From assembly GCF_029633915.1 (NCBI RefSeq), contig NZ_CP091092.1, positions 186,001 through 250,000 on the forward strand: DNA of 64,000 nt, read 5' to 3'. The notes beneath the pieces were generated by a model. It was given only the letters and a program-made list of their open reading frames with translations. It was not told the origin of the DNA and ran no database searches. Of the stretch, positions 26,481 through 35,886 are shown one piece after another (position 1 is the stretch's first letter; every line of letters starts with the position of its first letter). Made by a program: the position numbers and the translations under genes. This stretch comes from Methanomicrobium antiquum (GTDB taxonomy: Archaea; Halobacteriota; Methanomicrobia; Methanomicrobiales; Methanomicrobiaceae).

Positions 26481-26675
26481 TTAATTTTCATATGTGAAAA
26501 TATCCTCAATCATGACTCCGAATCGCCTTGAAATTTTAAATGCAAGTTCAAGTGAAGGATCATATTTCCCTTTTTCAATTGCAAGGATAGTCTGCCTTGT
26601 AACACCTACTTCGGACGCAAGCGCTTCCTGTGTAAGATCGTGCATTGCACGAAAAACTTTAATCCGATTCTTCAT
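26481..26675 (-). CDS. Small XRE-family HTH regulator
   Basis: 64 residues from the ATG at 26675, one helix-turn-helix domain: MHDLTQEALASEVGVTRQTI then EKGKYDPSLELAFKISRRF. This is the compact XRE/YozG type, usually a repressor acting on its own operon. It overlaps the upstream DUF2178 membrane gene by 17 bases; a GGAGGA within that gene's last codons serves as ribosome binding site. The pairing of such a regulator with a DUF2178 membrane protein is common in archaea and Firmicutes. Confidence 0.85.
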   Translation of the reverse strand: MKNRIKVFRAMHDLTQEALASEVGVTRQTILAIEKGKYDPSLELAFKISRRFGVMIEDIFTYEN

Positions 26676-27096
26676 CTGCTTCATATCCTCCGTATTTATC
26701 AGAATAGTATATCCGGAATATCGCATAAATCAGAAGAATAGATGCCAGAAATATCAATTGTGAAACAGAGCCTTTAATCATCATATCTCTCATATGAGGG
26801 TTGTCAACACCCATAGCCATCGAAAGTCCGGAGATTGTGAAGGCAAAAAAGCCTACCCAGAAGATTTGAAGAGATCTAAGAGCAGATTTTTCATTGATTT
26901 TAGAGATCATCTCATCGGATATAACAGCATCATCTATTTTCTGTCTGAGAAGATATATTGCAAAAGCCGCGATGATAATTGAACCTGTAACTACCTCCAT
27001 TCCGGGCGGCCTGTTATAATTTACACCCCACCAGAATATGAGTGCTACAGCAATGGCAATCAAAGATACAATTGCATAAAAAGTATTTCTTTTCAT
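26659..27096 (-). CDS. DUF2178-type four-helix membrane protein
   Basis: 145 residues with four hydrophobic segments arranged as two hairpins (about residues 7-25, 34-50, 75-95 and 108-128) and a central DDAVISDEMISKINEKSA loop. The D-E-x-x-x-K-I-x-E-K-S/A loop between the helix pairs is characteristic of DUF2178. Function unknown; likely works with or is controlled by the HTH protein that overlaps its 3' end. Confidence 0.75.
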   Translation of the reverse strand: MKRNTFYAIVSLIAIAVALIFWWGVNYNRPPGMEVVTGSIIIAAFAIYLLRQKIDDAVISDEMISKINEKSALRSLQIFWVGFFAFTISGLSMAMGVDNPHMRDMMIKGSVSQLIFLASILLIYAIFRIYYSDKYGGYEADEESD

Positions 27097-27229
27097 TCTG
27101 ATACCTGTATGTCTAATTTGTTGACCGGTACAGACAAAATATTATCCATTGATGAACAGTTATAAAGACAAGATAACCTGAATTGTTATGAAATCTAAAA
27201 TCCCTGATAGACTTATCATCACTTTTTTG

Positions 27230-27325
27230 TGTGATGAAAAAAGCTCATCATGTGCGTTTTACATGAAAGTTACTTCGTAACTTACATGAAACCAGTGCAT
27301 GAAAAAAATTATCATGGACGTTTTT
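27230..27325. repeat. Palindromic intergenic element, copy B
   Basis: Starts with a GTGTGATGAAAAA...CATCAT stretch also found in copy D, continues with the GTTAC-TTC-GTAAC hairpin (31 bases identical to copy A) and ends with CATGGACGTTTTT. It lies between the DUF2178 gene and the 3' end of trmO. Confidence 0.7.
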
Positions 27326-27356
27326 AAGAAAATGTTTTTCTTAATTTTGGTTTTAT

Positions 27357-27809
27357 TTAATTTTTCAAATCTGCCTTTTTTGATCTGTCCCTTAAATCAG
27401 TTGCATCAGGTACGCAGTCAATTGACGGAACATATGGTTTTATGTCAACAACCGGTGTGTTGTCAAGTGCGTCAAGTCCGCTTACAATTATTTTATTACC
27501 TTCAACCGACTTTATTTTTCCAATGTCAAACCCGATTGGGTTTGGTCTGTTAGGGCTTCTTATTGTAAAAATACCCCGTTTTTTATTAGTTCCGGGGGGT
27601 GTGTCAAACAGCCTTTTTCTGTCAGCCCTGTCAAACCATAAAAGAATAATTATGTGGCTGATTCCTGAAAAATCTCCAATTCCTGCTGAATATTCTTCAT
27701 AAATTTCTATTTCCATCTCATTATCTTCGTTTTCGCGGCCCTGCCTTGGTGCATCTCCATGTTTTTTGTAAGGCGAACGAACAATTCCTATCGGTGTAAT
27801 CTCAGTCAT
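27357..27809 (-). CDS. trmO: TrmO-family tRNA methyltransferase (TsaA-like)
   Basis: 150 residues. Uses S-adenosylmethionine to N6-methylate threonylcarbamoyladenosine at position 37 of certain tRNAs in characterised members. The N-terminus PIGIVRSPYKKHGDAPRQG and the block RSPNRPNPIGFDIGKI near residue 90, followed by GLDALDNTPVVDIKPYVP, are the family signature. The short version without the C-terminal RNA-binding extension is usual in archaea. It has its own upstream region next to a 13-bp tandem repeat. Confidence 0.88.
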   Translation of the reverse strand: MTEITPIGIVRSPYKKHGDAPRQGRENEDNEMEIEIYEEYSAGIGDFSGISHIIILLWFDRADRKRLFDTPPGTNKKRGIFTIRSPNRPNPIGFDIGKIKSVEGNKIIVSGLDALDNTPVVDIKPYVPSIDCVPDATDLRDRSKKADLKN

Positions 27810-27892
27810 ATTTTTTCTTTCCGCATATTATAATAAGAGATTTATTGCCTTTAATAATACCTGTTTACAAAAAGGTAACACCAAAAAAATCC

Positions 27893-27942
27893 GGAAAACA
27901 ACCTTGGAAAACAACCTTGGAAAACAACCTTGGAAAACAACA
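27893..27942 (+). repeat. 13-bp tandem repeat (GGAAAACAACCTT)
   Basis: Three full copies and one partial copy of GGAAAACAACCTT, located upstream of trmO and downstream of pheT. A further GGAAAA follows at 27955. Confidence 0.85.
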
Positions 27943-28045
27943 TAAAAAAAAATTGGAAAAACGGGGAAATCAAAAAAAAGTGTCACAAGAAATTAAAAAA
28001 AACTCAAAAAAACCTTTTTAAAAAGATATTATAAAAATTAAAATA

Positions 28046-29671
28046 TTATTGGTTATCCTTTAGAAGAACTCTTAAATCAAGCTCAAAGCCTGATACCGGA
28101 AGATCCATCTCAAAGTTTAAAATCACCTGTGGGTGAATCTCTCCAAAAACACCAGCATAGATATCATTTACATATATATCAGCACGCCGTCCTTCAATAA
28201 AGGCCCTGTCATCGGATTCCCTTACAGTATAGTTTAATCCAAGTTCATGCATAAATGCGTCAAAGACAGCATAAATCTCAGAGAAGTCGGCATCTGTATG
28301 CATACATACCCCGGCAACTTTCTGGAATGTTTCTATATTGTGTGCAACATCACCTGCTGCAAAAAGCCTCTGGGGGCATTCCCTGTGCTGATTGATCTTT
28401 AGGGTTTCCATCATAAGAGGCAGAATATCTGTTCTGACAACAGTTTGTTCTTCAGATATCGGATGCATTACAGGAAGAACATAGTCCGGCACTTCCCTTT
28501 GCATGAATTTGTACATTACTCTTTCATTCGAAAGTGTGAATGGCATCATCTCAAGAAAACCAAGTCCTGAAAGAATTATCCTTACAGCACTCATATTTTT
28601 CTGAAGCGGGTGTGCTTTTCCGATTGTGAATGTATCGGGAAGCTCTGCATCAAGATTGTCAAATCCGTATGCAATAGCTACATCCTCAAATACATCCCAG
28701 TCATGCATAATATCCGCACGGTAACAGGGTATTTGGACTTTAAGTTTGTCTTCTAAAAGAGGCTCGGCGCCAAAACGCATCTTTTCAAGCATCCCTGCCA
28801 TCTCCTCTGCAGTTAAGCAAAATCCTAACAGGCGGTTGCACTCAGAAACACTTACTGTCCGCTCTGACGGTGTAAGTGAAGGCATGTCCTGTCCGTTCAC
28901 ACAAACGCTCTCAACCTTTCCTCCTGCTTCTGAAAGTGCCGTTGTGATAATGTTTACAGCCACCATTACAGCCTTTTCATCTGTTCCTGTGCAGTCAAGG
29001 AGGATATTTTTGGTATCGGTTGTTACTTTTGTAAGTTCTCCGTTTATGATGGGCGGAAATGAAAGTACATTGTCATCAGCGTCAATAATAAGCGGGAATC
29101 TCTCAAATTCCTCTACAAGATGAGCATAATCGCGGCCTTTCGGATGTTCGGTTAGAATTTCATCCATTGTCATTTCATAGTCGAAATCAAGTGGCACAAA
29201 TTTTCTGCTTCTCTCTGATGCAATATATGAGAATGGAGCTTTTACAGTGTCAAGGTCATGAACACCTATTGCAACCTTTCCTCTGCCGCGTCCGACTGCC
29301 CAGTGAAGAGCCTCCTGAAGGCCCATCAGACTCTGTATCGACTCTTCTGTGAAATTAATCCCTCTGATAACAGCAGATCCTAAAATCGGGCGGATATCCT
29401 TTAAATTATCATCAATGGAAAACTCAATTCCGGATGGAGACACTTCATATCTGCAAAGACCGGTTTCAATTCCAAGAAAACCTCTCATTGCACGTGAAAC
29501 GCCTTCTGTTGAGAACATATCCGGCCTGTCAGGGAAAAACTCCACATCAAAACTTTCTTCCTCATATCTTTCGATATCAGCCGCTATCATCGGAAGTCTT
29601 TCTATAAGAGTTTCCTTTGAAACTCCGGTCAGATCTTCAAGATATTTATAGGGGAGTGTAATAATTGCCAT
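28046..29671 (-). CDS. pheT: Phenylalanyl-tRNA synthetase beta subunit
   Basis: About 541 residues of the archaeal-type beta subunit, which pairs with PheS to charge tRNA-Phe. The start is the ATG at 29671, which is preceded by GGAGG and begins [16 protein letters not shown]; upstream codons of the open frame lie inside pheS. B3/B4-like editing and B5 domains are indicated by [30 protein letters not shown] and [24 protein letters not shown] (tRNA-binding B5). The C-terminal catalytic-like domain has [16 protein letters not shown] and [15 protein letters not shown]. It follows pheS by 4 bases. Confidence 0.95.
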   Translation of the reverse strand: MAIITLPYKYLEDLTGVSKETLIERLPMIAADIERYEEESFDVEFFPDRPDMFSTEGVSRAMRGFLGIETGLCRYEVSPSGIEFSIDDNLKDIRPILGSAVIRGINFTEESIQSLMGLQEALHWAVGRGRGKVAIGVHDLDTVKAPFSYIASERSRKFVPLDFDYEMTMDEILTEHPKGRDYAHLVEEFERFPLIIDADDNVLSFPPIINGELTKVTTDTKNILLDCTGTDEKAVMVAVNIITTALSEAGGKVESVCVNGQDMPSLTPSERTVSVSECNRLLGFCLTAEEMAGMLEKMRFGAEPLLEDKLKVQIPCYRADIMHDWDVFEDVAIAYGFDNLDAELPDTFTIGKAHPLQKNMSAVRIILSGLGFLEMMPFTLSNERVMYKFMQREVPDYVLPVMHPISEEQTVVRTDILPLMMETLKINQHRECPQRLFAAGDVAHNIETFQKVAGVCMHTDADFSEIYAVFDAFMHELGLNYTVRESDDRAFIEGRRADIYVNDIYAGVFGEIHPQVILNFEMDLPVSGFELDLRVLLKDNQ

Positions 29672-29675
29672 TTTT

Positions 29676-31328
29676 TTAATCCTCCCTCCTGTAAACCGGG
29701 TAATTTCTGACCCAGTCAACATCGCTCTTGTAAAGCTGTCTTAAGTCCTTTAAGCCCATCTTAAGCATTGCAACACGTGATACGCCAAGACCCCATGCAA
29801 GGACCGGGTATTTCACACCCCACGGCGCTGTAACCTCTTCGCGGAATATTCCCGCACCTCCAAGTTCAACCCATCCAAGGCCGTCGACATAGACCTCAGG
29901 TTCAACTGACGGTTCGGTGTAAGGGAAGTATGCAGGGCGGAATCTTACGTTTTCGAATCCCATTCTGTGATAAAATTCCTTTAAAAATCCCATCAGGTGT
30001 CTGAATGATACATCTGTGTCCATTACTATTCCTTCAAGCTGTTCAAATTCAGGAGTGTGTGTAGGATCGATTGCCTCACGGCGATATACACGCCCTATGC
30101 AGAACACCTTTAAAGCTTCATCCGGGTGGTCTTTTAGATACTGAATTGAAAGACTAGTTGTGTGTGTTCTTAAAACACACTGCTCAGCTTTTTCTTTTTT
30201 CCATTCCCCTCCCCATCCGGTGGAGGATGTATCTCCGCCGAACTCATGTATATCTCTTATTGCCTCATAGTTATCAGGGAGCTCTTCTGTTTTATCCAAA
30301 AAGAAGGTATCCTGCATCTCACGTGCAGGGTGATCCTGGGGCTGGAAGAGTGCATCGAAATTCCAAAATGAACTCTGGACAATTCCGCCGTACATCTCAG
30401 TAAATCCCATGCTTATCAGAATCTCTCTCATCTCATCAATGAGACTTTGATATGGGTGTTTTTTTCCTGCGAAAATACGCTTTGGAGGAGTGTTTACATT
30501 GTATTTTCTAAGTTTCAGGGAAGTCCATTCGCTTGTTCTTATCTGCTCGGATGTAAGTGTGCCGGCCTCTATTCTGAGATCAAGTCCGGTTGATACAAGC
30601 ATCTCACCTTCTGTTGTTATTGCGATACGAAACTCTGTATCTTCTCTTTCTTCAATGAGTTTTCTCTTTAGAAGCTCGTCAATTCCGGGACTGCCTGCAG
30701 AAGGTTTTTTAAGTGCTATTTCATCCTCACCTAAAGGTGCGTCTGAGATTTTCTCAACGATTCCGTCTTTTATTGTAATCCAGCCTTTTTTCCTGAGCCA
30801 TCCTATTCCAAGCTTTGCCTGCGGGTGTGCCTGAAGCTCTTTTATTGGGATATTCTTTTCAAAAGATTCAAAAAGTATTCTTTCAGGAAGGCCTTCTTTT
30901 GCACATTTTTTACCTTCTTCTGTTAATATGTAATGCTTTGTGGTCTTTTTTATGAGGTCTGCAAGACCTCTTGTCTGAAGAAGTCCTGCATATTGAACGA
31001 CTGCCTCTTCTGTTGTGTCCATTATCTTTGCGAGATATTTGACATCGGGCCTGTCCAGATCAAACAAAGGCTCAATTGCATCGCCGGTGGCCTCTTCTAA
31101 GAGTGCAAGTGCTTTTTTAACCGGAGTTATGGCGATGTTTTTTGTCTCCTCAAGCATGCTTAGTATGTCACGGAGGGGATTTATTCCCAGACTGTCATTT
31201 TCCCTAATGACAGCTACAGTCTCGCTTATTGGCTCAAGCGCTTTTTTTCTGGCATTCTCTGCATCTTTCAGCGGTTTTAAAACCGCAAGCAGTCTTTTTT
31301 CGTTATATGTAAGCTCCAATTTTATCAC
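29676..31328 (-). CDS. pheS: Phenylalanyl-tRNA synthetase alpha subunit
   Basis: 550 residues; class II catalytic subunit of PheRS. An N-terminal extension with winged-helix-like DNA/RNA-binding segments ([31 protein letters not shown]) is typical of archaeal and eukaryotic alpha subunits. The catalytic core has motif 1 ([20 protein letters not shown]), motif 2 ([20 protein letters not shown]) and motif 3 ([15 protein letters not shown]... [10 protein letters not shown]). It overlaps trpS by 4 bases and precedes pheT. Confidence 0.96.
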   Translation of the reverse strand: MIKLELTYNEKRLLAVLKPLKDAENARKKALEPISETVAVIRENDSLGINPLRDILSMLEETKNIAITPVKKALALLEEATGDAIEPLFDLDRPDVKYLAKIMDTTEEAVVQYAGLLQTRGLADLIKKTTKHYILTEEGKKCAKEGLPERILFESFEKNIPIKELQAHPQAKLGIGWLRKKGWITIKDGIVEKISDAPLGEDEIALKKPSAGSPGIDELLKRKLIEEREDTEFRIAITTEGEMLVSTGLDLRIEAGTLTSEQIRTSEWTSLKLRKYNVNTPPKRIFAGKKHPYQSLIDEMREILISMGFTEMYGGIVQSSFWNFDALFQPQDHPAREMQDTFFLDKTEELPDNYEAIRDIHEFGGDTSSTGWGGEWKKEKAEQCVLRTHTTSLSIQYLKDHPDEALKVFCIGRVYRREAIDPTHTPEFEQLEGIVMDTDVSFRHLMGFLKEFYHRMGFENVRFRPAYFPYTEPSVEPEVYVDGLGWVELGGAGIFREEVTAPWGVKYPVLAWGLGVSRVAMLKMGLKDLRQLYKSDVDWVRNYPVYRRED

Positions 31329-32578
31329 TCCTCCACTTTATGTGATACCTCATCCATCTTTTCATTGAAGTCCTTTAAGAATTCTTTGACCCTTTCAAGA
31401 GTCTCTTTTTTGCAGGTTCCACACATTAATTCTCCTGCTTTACAGGCACGGCACATTTCCTTTAACTCATCATCGTCCTCTGTCATGTGAAAGAGGTTGA
31501 GAAGATAAATTGAGCATTTTTCAGGTTCTCCCCCAAGTTTTTTCTGCTCTTCAAGTGTTGTACGTCCACCGGTCAGGGAGTTCATGATCTTCTTTTTTAA
31601 ATCCTTTTCCGATTCGTCAAACGAAAATAGGCTTTCAGGAATAGATGATGACATTTTTCCGCCCTGAAGCCCCTGGAGAAATGTATGATATGTTGCACCC
31701 GGAAGGAAAAAGCCGTATCCGCCGCATTCAGTCTCTATTTTTCTGACAGTCTCCTCTGCCTCTGTGACACTTATTCCTTCGACATCTATGTGCCCTTCAT
31801 ATCTTTTGCAGTTTTTAAATGCAGAGCATATTTTATCCATTGCCTTTTCAGGTGCATTTTTGGAGCGGATGCTAACGCCCTTCGGAGTTTTAAGGACGGT
31901 GAACATCCTCATTTTGTTTGCGACATCGCGTGTGAGCCTGATATGCGGGTCCTGGTCAATTCCGACAGGAACTATTGTTGGTGCAGGGCCGTACTGTGTC
32001 TGCGGATATAATATGTCTGCGACCTGAGTTGCAACACTCATTGCATGTGCAAGTGCAGTCTCCTGGGAAAATCCATATATTGCGAATAATTCAGAGAAAT
32101 TAATCTTTATTGCACTTTCAAATGCAAGGTCTTTTAGTGCGTTGTTTTCGCTTTGGTAGTAGTATTTACCGTCATATCCAAGTGCAAAAAGACATTTTAA
32201 GTATTCTTTTCCAAACTCTTTGCACTTATCCCATGAGATGCCGCGTACTGCATGAGCCTCTCTGTCAGCAATAGAAATTGAGCCTGTTGCTCCCATCTGA
32301 GTGTGCCAGGCAACCTCTTTCATGACCATCAGGTGACCAAGGTGAGGGTGTCCTGAGGGCATAAAGCCGGTCATCACATAAAATTTCTCTTTTTTTTCAA
32401 TTGCATCTGCGATAGCCGCATAATCTCTCTGGCCGGAGACAATGCCTCTTCTGAAAAATGCAGGTTTATCTTTTATTTTTTCTGTTACCGGTGTTGCAGG
32501 TTCTATGCCAAATTCTTTATATAATTTTTCTGCATCAATATTTCGGCCTGCGGACCATGGATTAATCTCTGACTGCAT
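31325..32578 (-). CDS. trpS: Tryptophanyl-tRNA synthetase
   Basis: 417 residues, class I synthetase of the archaeal/eukaryotic type. The HIGH-equivalent is PSGHPHLGH (about residues 73-81) and the KMSKS-equivalent is GGKMSSS (about residue 309). N-terminal INPWSAGRNIDAEKLYKEFGIEP and the DPHIRLTRDVA block are typical of archaeal TrpRS. A Cys-rich C-terminal stretch (CRACKAGELMCGTCKKE) may bind a metal. It lies 20 bases after endA and overlaps pheS by 4 bases. Confidence 0.95.
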   Translation of the reverse strand: MQSEINPWSAGRNIDAEKLYKEFGIEPATPVTEKIKDKPAFFRRGIVSGQRDYAAIADAIEKKEKFYVMTGFMPSGHPHLGHLMVMKEVAWHTQMGATGSISIADREAHAVRGISWDKCKEFGKEYLKCLFALGYDGKYYYQSENNALKDLAFESAIKINFSELFAIYGFSQETALAHAMSVATQVADILYPQTQYGPAPTIVPVGIDQDPHIRLTRDVANKMRMFTVLKTPKGVSIRSKNAPEKAMDKICSAFKNCKRYEGHIDVEGISVTEAEETVRKIETECGGYGFFLPGATYHTFLQGLQGGKMSSSIPESLFSFDESEKDLKKKIMNSLTGGRTTLEEQKKLGGEPEKCSIYLLNLFHMTEDDDELKEMCRACKAGELMCGTCKKETLERVKEFLKDFNEKMDEVSHKVEE

Positions 32579-32598
32579 GTTTTTCCCAAACGTATATT

Positions 32599-33597
32599 TT
32601 ATAATTTCATTCTTGCAAATTCGATGTACTGTATAGAGTCTTTATTTACACAGGCAAAAAGCATCTTCTTGCGAACGCTGTGTGCAAGCCTGACTGAGCG
32701 TGATATGACACTCATCGGCATTGTTTCACCTTCTCTTAATGCATGTACCAAAACCTCTGAATGCATTTTTCCGCCTGAATAAACCCTGAAATGATGCCCG
32801 AATTTGTAGCCTGTCTTTGGAATGTTATGAAGGTTTCGAAGGTCTGTATATACGGCAAGTTTTTCTTTAAGTTCGTGATCTGAGTCTAAGGCGCATCTGT
32901 AAAATTCTTCACATGCGTTTTTGCTTTCAAGTTCAATTATGCCTCTTTTTATGAGGTAGAGTGATTCAACCGAAGATAATGCACGATGTTCTTTATCAAA
33001 TCTCTTGCCGTAGAGTGATGATTCAAATACTGAGTCAGGCTCAGCTTTTATTAAAACGGTGTTTGCATAGACTGTGCCTTTTATTTTCTCGTTTATTTCA
33101 GGTTTTCCGCCGTCAGGAGGAGTGTTTATTTTTATTTCGTAGTAGGTAATTTCTTCTTCGTCATCGGCGACTGCGAGCAAAAAAATCTTTCTCATGTTGT
33201 GTGCACTTTTAGCTTCCTGAATAATTCGTTCGAAGTTGACGATGTCACGCTCGGATAAAACCCGTATTAAGTAGTAGGATGTTCCTTTTCCCGGTTTTTG
33301 ACCGCGTTTAAAAACCCTGAAATCATGCGGCCCTGCCTGTATGACAAATCCTCTTTCGCGGATGTCACGGTAGACGAGAAACTTTCGCAGAAATGCGGAA
33401 TTTTTACAGAATAATGATAAAAGACTTGTAAATGTATAATTTTCAACTTTTATTTTGTTTCTTCCTATTAGATACAGTGCCTCTTCGGGTGCAAGTTTTA
33501 AGGTTTCGCCTTCAGGCCTTCCGTATCCTCCATGTTCATACAGGGAAATTTCATCATCTTTTAAGATTATCCATTCACCTTCTAATTTACCAATCAC
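32599..33597 (-). CDS. endA: tRNA-splicing endonuclease, two-repeat type
   Basis: 332 residues, twice the size of the homotetrameric subunit, as in archaeal enzymes that work as homodimers of fused repeats. Each half has an N-terminal EALYLIGRNKIKV / ESLYLIKRGIIELE element and a C-terminal nuclease-like domain (KFLVYRDIRERGFVI / KLAVYTDLRNLHNIP). Only the second half keeps a likely catalytic set: Tyr in TGYKFGHHFRVY, His in GGKMHSEVLVHAL and Lys in SVRKKMLFA. The first half reads FRVFKRG and KSAHNMRKIFLL, fitting a structural role. Start codon is GTG. First gene of an operon with trpS, pheS and pheT. Confidence 0.92.
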   Translation of the reverse strand: MIGKLEGEWIILKDDEISLYEHGGYGRPEGETLKLAPEEALYLIGRNKIKVENYTFTSLLSLFCKNSAFLRKFLVYRDIRERGFVIQAGPHDFRVFKRGQKPGKGTSYYLIRVLSERDIVNFERIIQEAKSAHNMRKIFLLAVADDEEEITYYEIKINTPPDGGKPEINEKIKGTVYANTVLIKAEPDSVFESSLYGKRFDKEHRALSSVESLYLIKRGIIELESKNACEEFYRCALDSDHELKEKLAVYTDLRNLHNIPKTGYKFGHHFRVYSGGKMHSEVLVHALREGETMPMSVISRSVRLAHSVRKKMLFACVNKDSIQYIEFARMKL

Positions 33598-33950
33598 AGT
33601 ATTGCTCTTTTTATCTGATTTTTTTATCTTTTATATTCCGAGATTTACATAACCCGTGGATTAAATATGTAACTGCAGTCTTTGGCTTTCAAAGAAAAGT
33701 CAAAATTTTTTGCAGAATATAATCCGGCATATTTTTGGATGTTTACTATTATATTAGGCTTTATTGCTTTATGCTTATTTTGGATCTTTTAAAAAAGGAC
33801 AGTTTTGAAATTTAAAATTGTGATTAGGATTGCTTGTATGTGGCAGGAATGCTTTTAGGGAATGATAGTTATGAATTTCAATTCTGTTTTTGTTCTCTAA
33901 GCTTAAAAAGCCGGAATGGATGAGTGAGTGGGTGATATTATATTTCAGGA
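33598..33950. other. Intergenic region between endA and the HepT gene
   Basis: 353 AT-rich bases containing the likely endA promoter (ATAAAAGATAAA on the minus strand near 33625). I see no gene or repeat in the rest. Confidence 0.5.
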
Positions 33951-34289
33951 TTATTTCCTGAGAGTTTCAATTTTTTCTTTTAAATCAGGGAGATCAGATG
34001 TGACTGTCATCCAGACTACTGATACATCCACTCCAAAATATGCATGAATAAGTTTGTCTCTCATTCCGGCAATTTCGCTCCATGGAATACATTGATTGTT
34101 TTTTCTGAAATTTTCAGGAATATTTTTTACAGCCTCTCCTATTACCTCAAGGCCTCTGACAACAGCGAAAATTGTTTTATCGTCATTAGAAAAAGAATCA
34201 AAATCCATATCTCTGATGAAAAGTTCTATCTTGTCAATAGTCTGGAGAATGTCATCTAAATAATCCTGATGATTTCTCTCTTTTCTCAA
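33951..34289 (-). CDS. hepT: HepT-like HEPN toxin (DUF86)
   Basis: 112 residues. HEPN RNase of the HepT/MntA toxin-antitoxin type. The protein is all helical, with the conserved FAVVRGLEVIGEAVKNIP block and the catalytic R-x4-H motif in MRDKLIHAYF, followed by W in VSVVWMTV. In characterised systems the MntA partner inactivates HepT by adding AMP to a Tyr near the R-x4-H motif; a Tyr (HAYF) is present here. The start overlaps the end of the mntA-like gene by 4 bases. Confidence 0.9.
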   Translation of the reverse strand: MRKERNHQDYLDDILQTIDKIELFIRDMDFDSFSNDDKTIFAVVRGLEVIGEAVKNIPENFRKNNQCIPWSEIAGMRDKLIHAYFGVDVSVVWMTVTSDLPDLKEKIETLRK

Positions 34290-34606
34290 GCGTACATCGC
34301 CTCATTTAAAACAGATTTTCCAATATTTGGGCGGAGTGCATTTTTTAGGACGAGATCGACTTTGACACCGAAAAGATCTGTTAAGTAATTTTCAAGTTTC
34401 ATAAAGGATATCATTCCCGGTGTTTTGGAGTATGTAACCAGAATGTCGATGTCACTTTTAATGTCTGCTTCATCTCTTGCATATGATCCAAAAAGAGCAA
34501 TTTCAGAGACGTTAAAGTGCTCTTTTAAGTAAGGCATCTCTTTTTTCAGAATTGATATTACCTCCTCTTTTGTGAGAATTGCTTTTGTTGGGTCAACCTG
34601 TTTCAT
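34286..34606 (-). CDS. mntA: MntA-like nucleotidyltransferase antitoxin
   Basis: 106 residues. Minimal nucleotidyltransferase with the signature FGSYARDEADIKSDIDILV (GS-x10-DxD) and a third acidic residue in KVDLVL. In HEPN-MNT systems it is the antitoxin that AMPylates the HEPN toxin. It is translated first, with a TGA/ATG-type overlap to hepT, which is the normal antitoxin-toxin order for this family. Confidence 0.9.
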   Translation of the reverse strand: MKQVDPTKAILTKEEVISILKKEMPYLKEHFNVSEIALFGSYARDEADIKSDIDILVTYSKTPGMISFMKLENYLTDLFGVKVDLVLKNALRPNIGKSVLNEAMYA

Positions 34607-34920
34607 GTCCGCACCTTTTGATTAATATATCTTATAGTCTGAAGAGAATTTTAATTTATAGTCTGAATAAGGGTGTGAACTTTTCAACTTTTATAATTTT
34701 GTTCCGTCTTAAATCAGCTTTTTTGCATGTTAAATCATCCACATGTTTCATTTTTGAAGTTTTATAGGGGTTATCAGATCTAATGAGAATACCTTTAATT
34801 TTTTTTAATAATTATCAAAATTTTATTTATCTTCATTAGTGATTTATTAAAAAAACTAGATGCTAGGGTTGTATTTTTTCAATTAAATCTGATAAAAACG
34901 TTAAAAATTATCAATATTTA
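34607..34920. other. Intergenic region between nfo and mntA
   Basis: 314 bases, very AT-rich; promoter-like TATCTTATAG on the minus side near 34630. No gene, repeat or RNA structure recognised. Confidence 0.45.
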
Positions 34921-35787
34921 TCAATAAATATCACCCACAAGCTCCCTTGCGTGAGCGACATTTTCCCTATCCCCACGCCGATCGTCAACCGGAGTTTCAA
35001 GAATAAAAGGTAGTTTTGAGAGTTTCGGATGGTTTACAACCCTTGATAAGCCCTCATCTCCTATTTTTCCAAGGCCGATGTGTTCGTGCCTGTCAAGCCT
35101 TCCTCCGCACTCACTTTTGGTGTCATTTAAGTGAATGACTTTCAGAGTTTTAAGGCCGATTAAGCTCTCATAATCATCAATCATCTCATAAAAAGTCTCT
35201 TCTGATGCAAGGTTGTATCCGGCGGCAAAGGCATGGCATGTGTCAAAGCATGTCCCGATTCTATCACTATTGAAACCGAATTTACTGCATTTATCAAGAA
35301 TTTCTCCTATGTCTTCAAAAGTTCCGCCTACTGAATTTTTGGTTCCTGATGTGTTTTCAAGGAGAAGTAAAACGTCTTTATCTTCTGATTCAAGCGCCGA
35401 TACTAAAGCATCAACAGTTCTTTTTATCCCGTCTTCTCTTCCCTCTCCAAGATGGCTTCCAAGATGTGTAACAAGATACGGGATTTCAAGCAGACCACAG
35501 CGTCTTATTTCCCGTTTTAAGACATCTTCGGATTTTTTGTAGAGATCAGGCTTTGGTGTTGCCAGGTTTGGAAGATATGGCATATGTGCTACAACAGGCT
35601 TTATTTTTGAGACTTTTACAGCCGAAATGAATTTTTCAGCTGAATCTGAATCTATTTCTTTTGCACTCCAGCCGCGTGGGTTTCCTGTAAAAATCTGAAA
35701 TGTACTGCATCCGATTTCTTCTGCCCTTAAAACCGCTTTTTCATGTGAGCCTGCGATTGAAACATGGCATCCTGCATTTAAACTCAT
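34921..35787 (-). CDS. nfo: Endonuclease IV (AP endonuclease)
   Basis: 288 residues. Cuts the phosphodiester 5' to abasic sites in base excision repair. The TIM-barrel metal ligands of endonuclease IV are visible in order: GCHVSIAGSH, VAHMPYLPN, THLGSHLG, LLENTSGTKNSVG, TCFDTCHAFAAGYN, VIHLNDTKSECGGRLDRHEHIGLGKIG and FILETPVD. The start is taken at the ATG at 35787 because GAGGAG lies just before it; an ATG four codons upstream overlaps that site. Monocistronic. Confidence 0.95.
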   Translation of the reverse strand: MSLNAGCHVSIAGSHEKAVLRAEEIGCSTFQIFTGNPRGWSAKEIDSDSAEKFISAVKVSKIKPVVAHMPYLPNLATPKPDLYKKSEDVLKREIRRCGLLEIPYLVTHLGSHLGEGREDGIKRTVDALVSALESEDKDVLLLLENTSGTKNSVGGTFEDIGEILDKCSKFGFNSDRIGTCFDTCHAFAAGYNLASEETFYEMIDDYESLIGLKTLKVIHLNDTKSECGGRLDRHEHIGLGKIGDEGLSRVVNHPKLSKLPFILETPVDDRRGDRENVAHARELVGDIY

Positions 35788-35824
35788 TAAACTCCTCAAA
35801 TTCTGAAAATGCTTTTTTTAAATT

Positions 35825-35884
35825 AAAGTCAGTTCGTAACTGACATGAAACTGCTGTATGAAATATAGTTTCATGGACGTTTTT
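35825..35884. repeat. Palindromic intergenic element, copy C
   Basis: GTCAGTTC-GTAACTGAC forms the first hairpin, with CATGAAA following, then TATGAAAT-ATAG-TTTCATG and GACGTTTTT. Same organisation as copies A and B, with compensating changes in the first stem. It ends three bases before the stop codon of the QueG-like gene. Confidence 0.7.
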
Positions 35885-35886
35885 AA

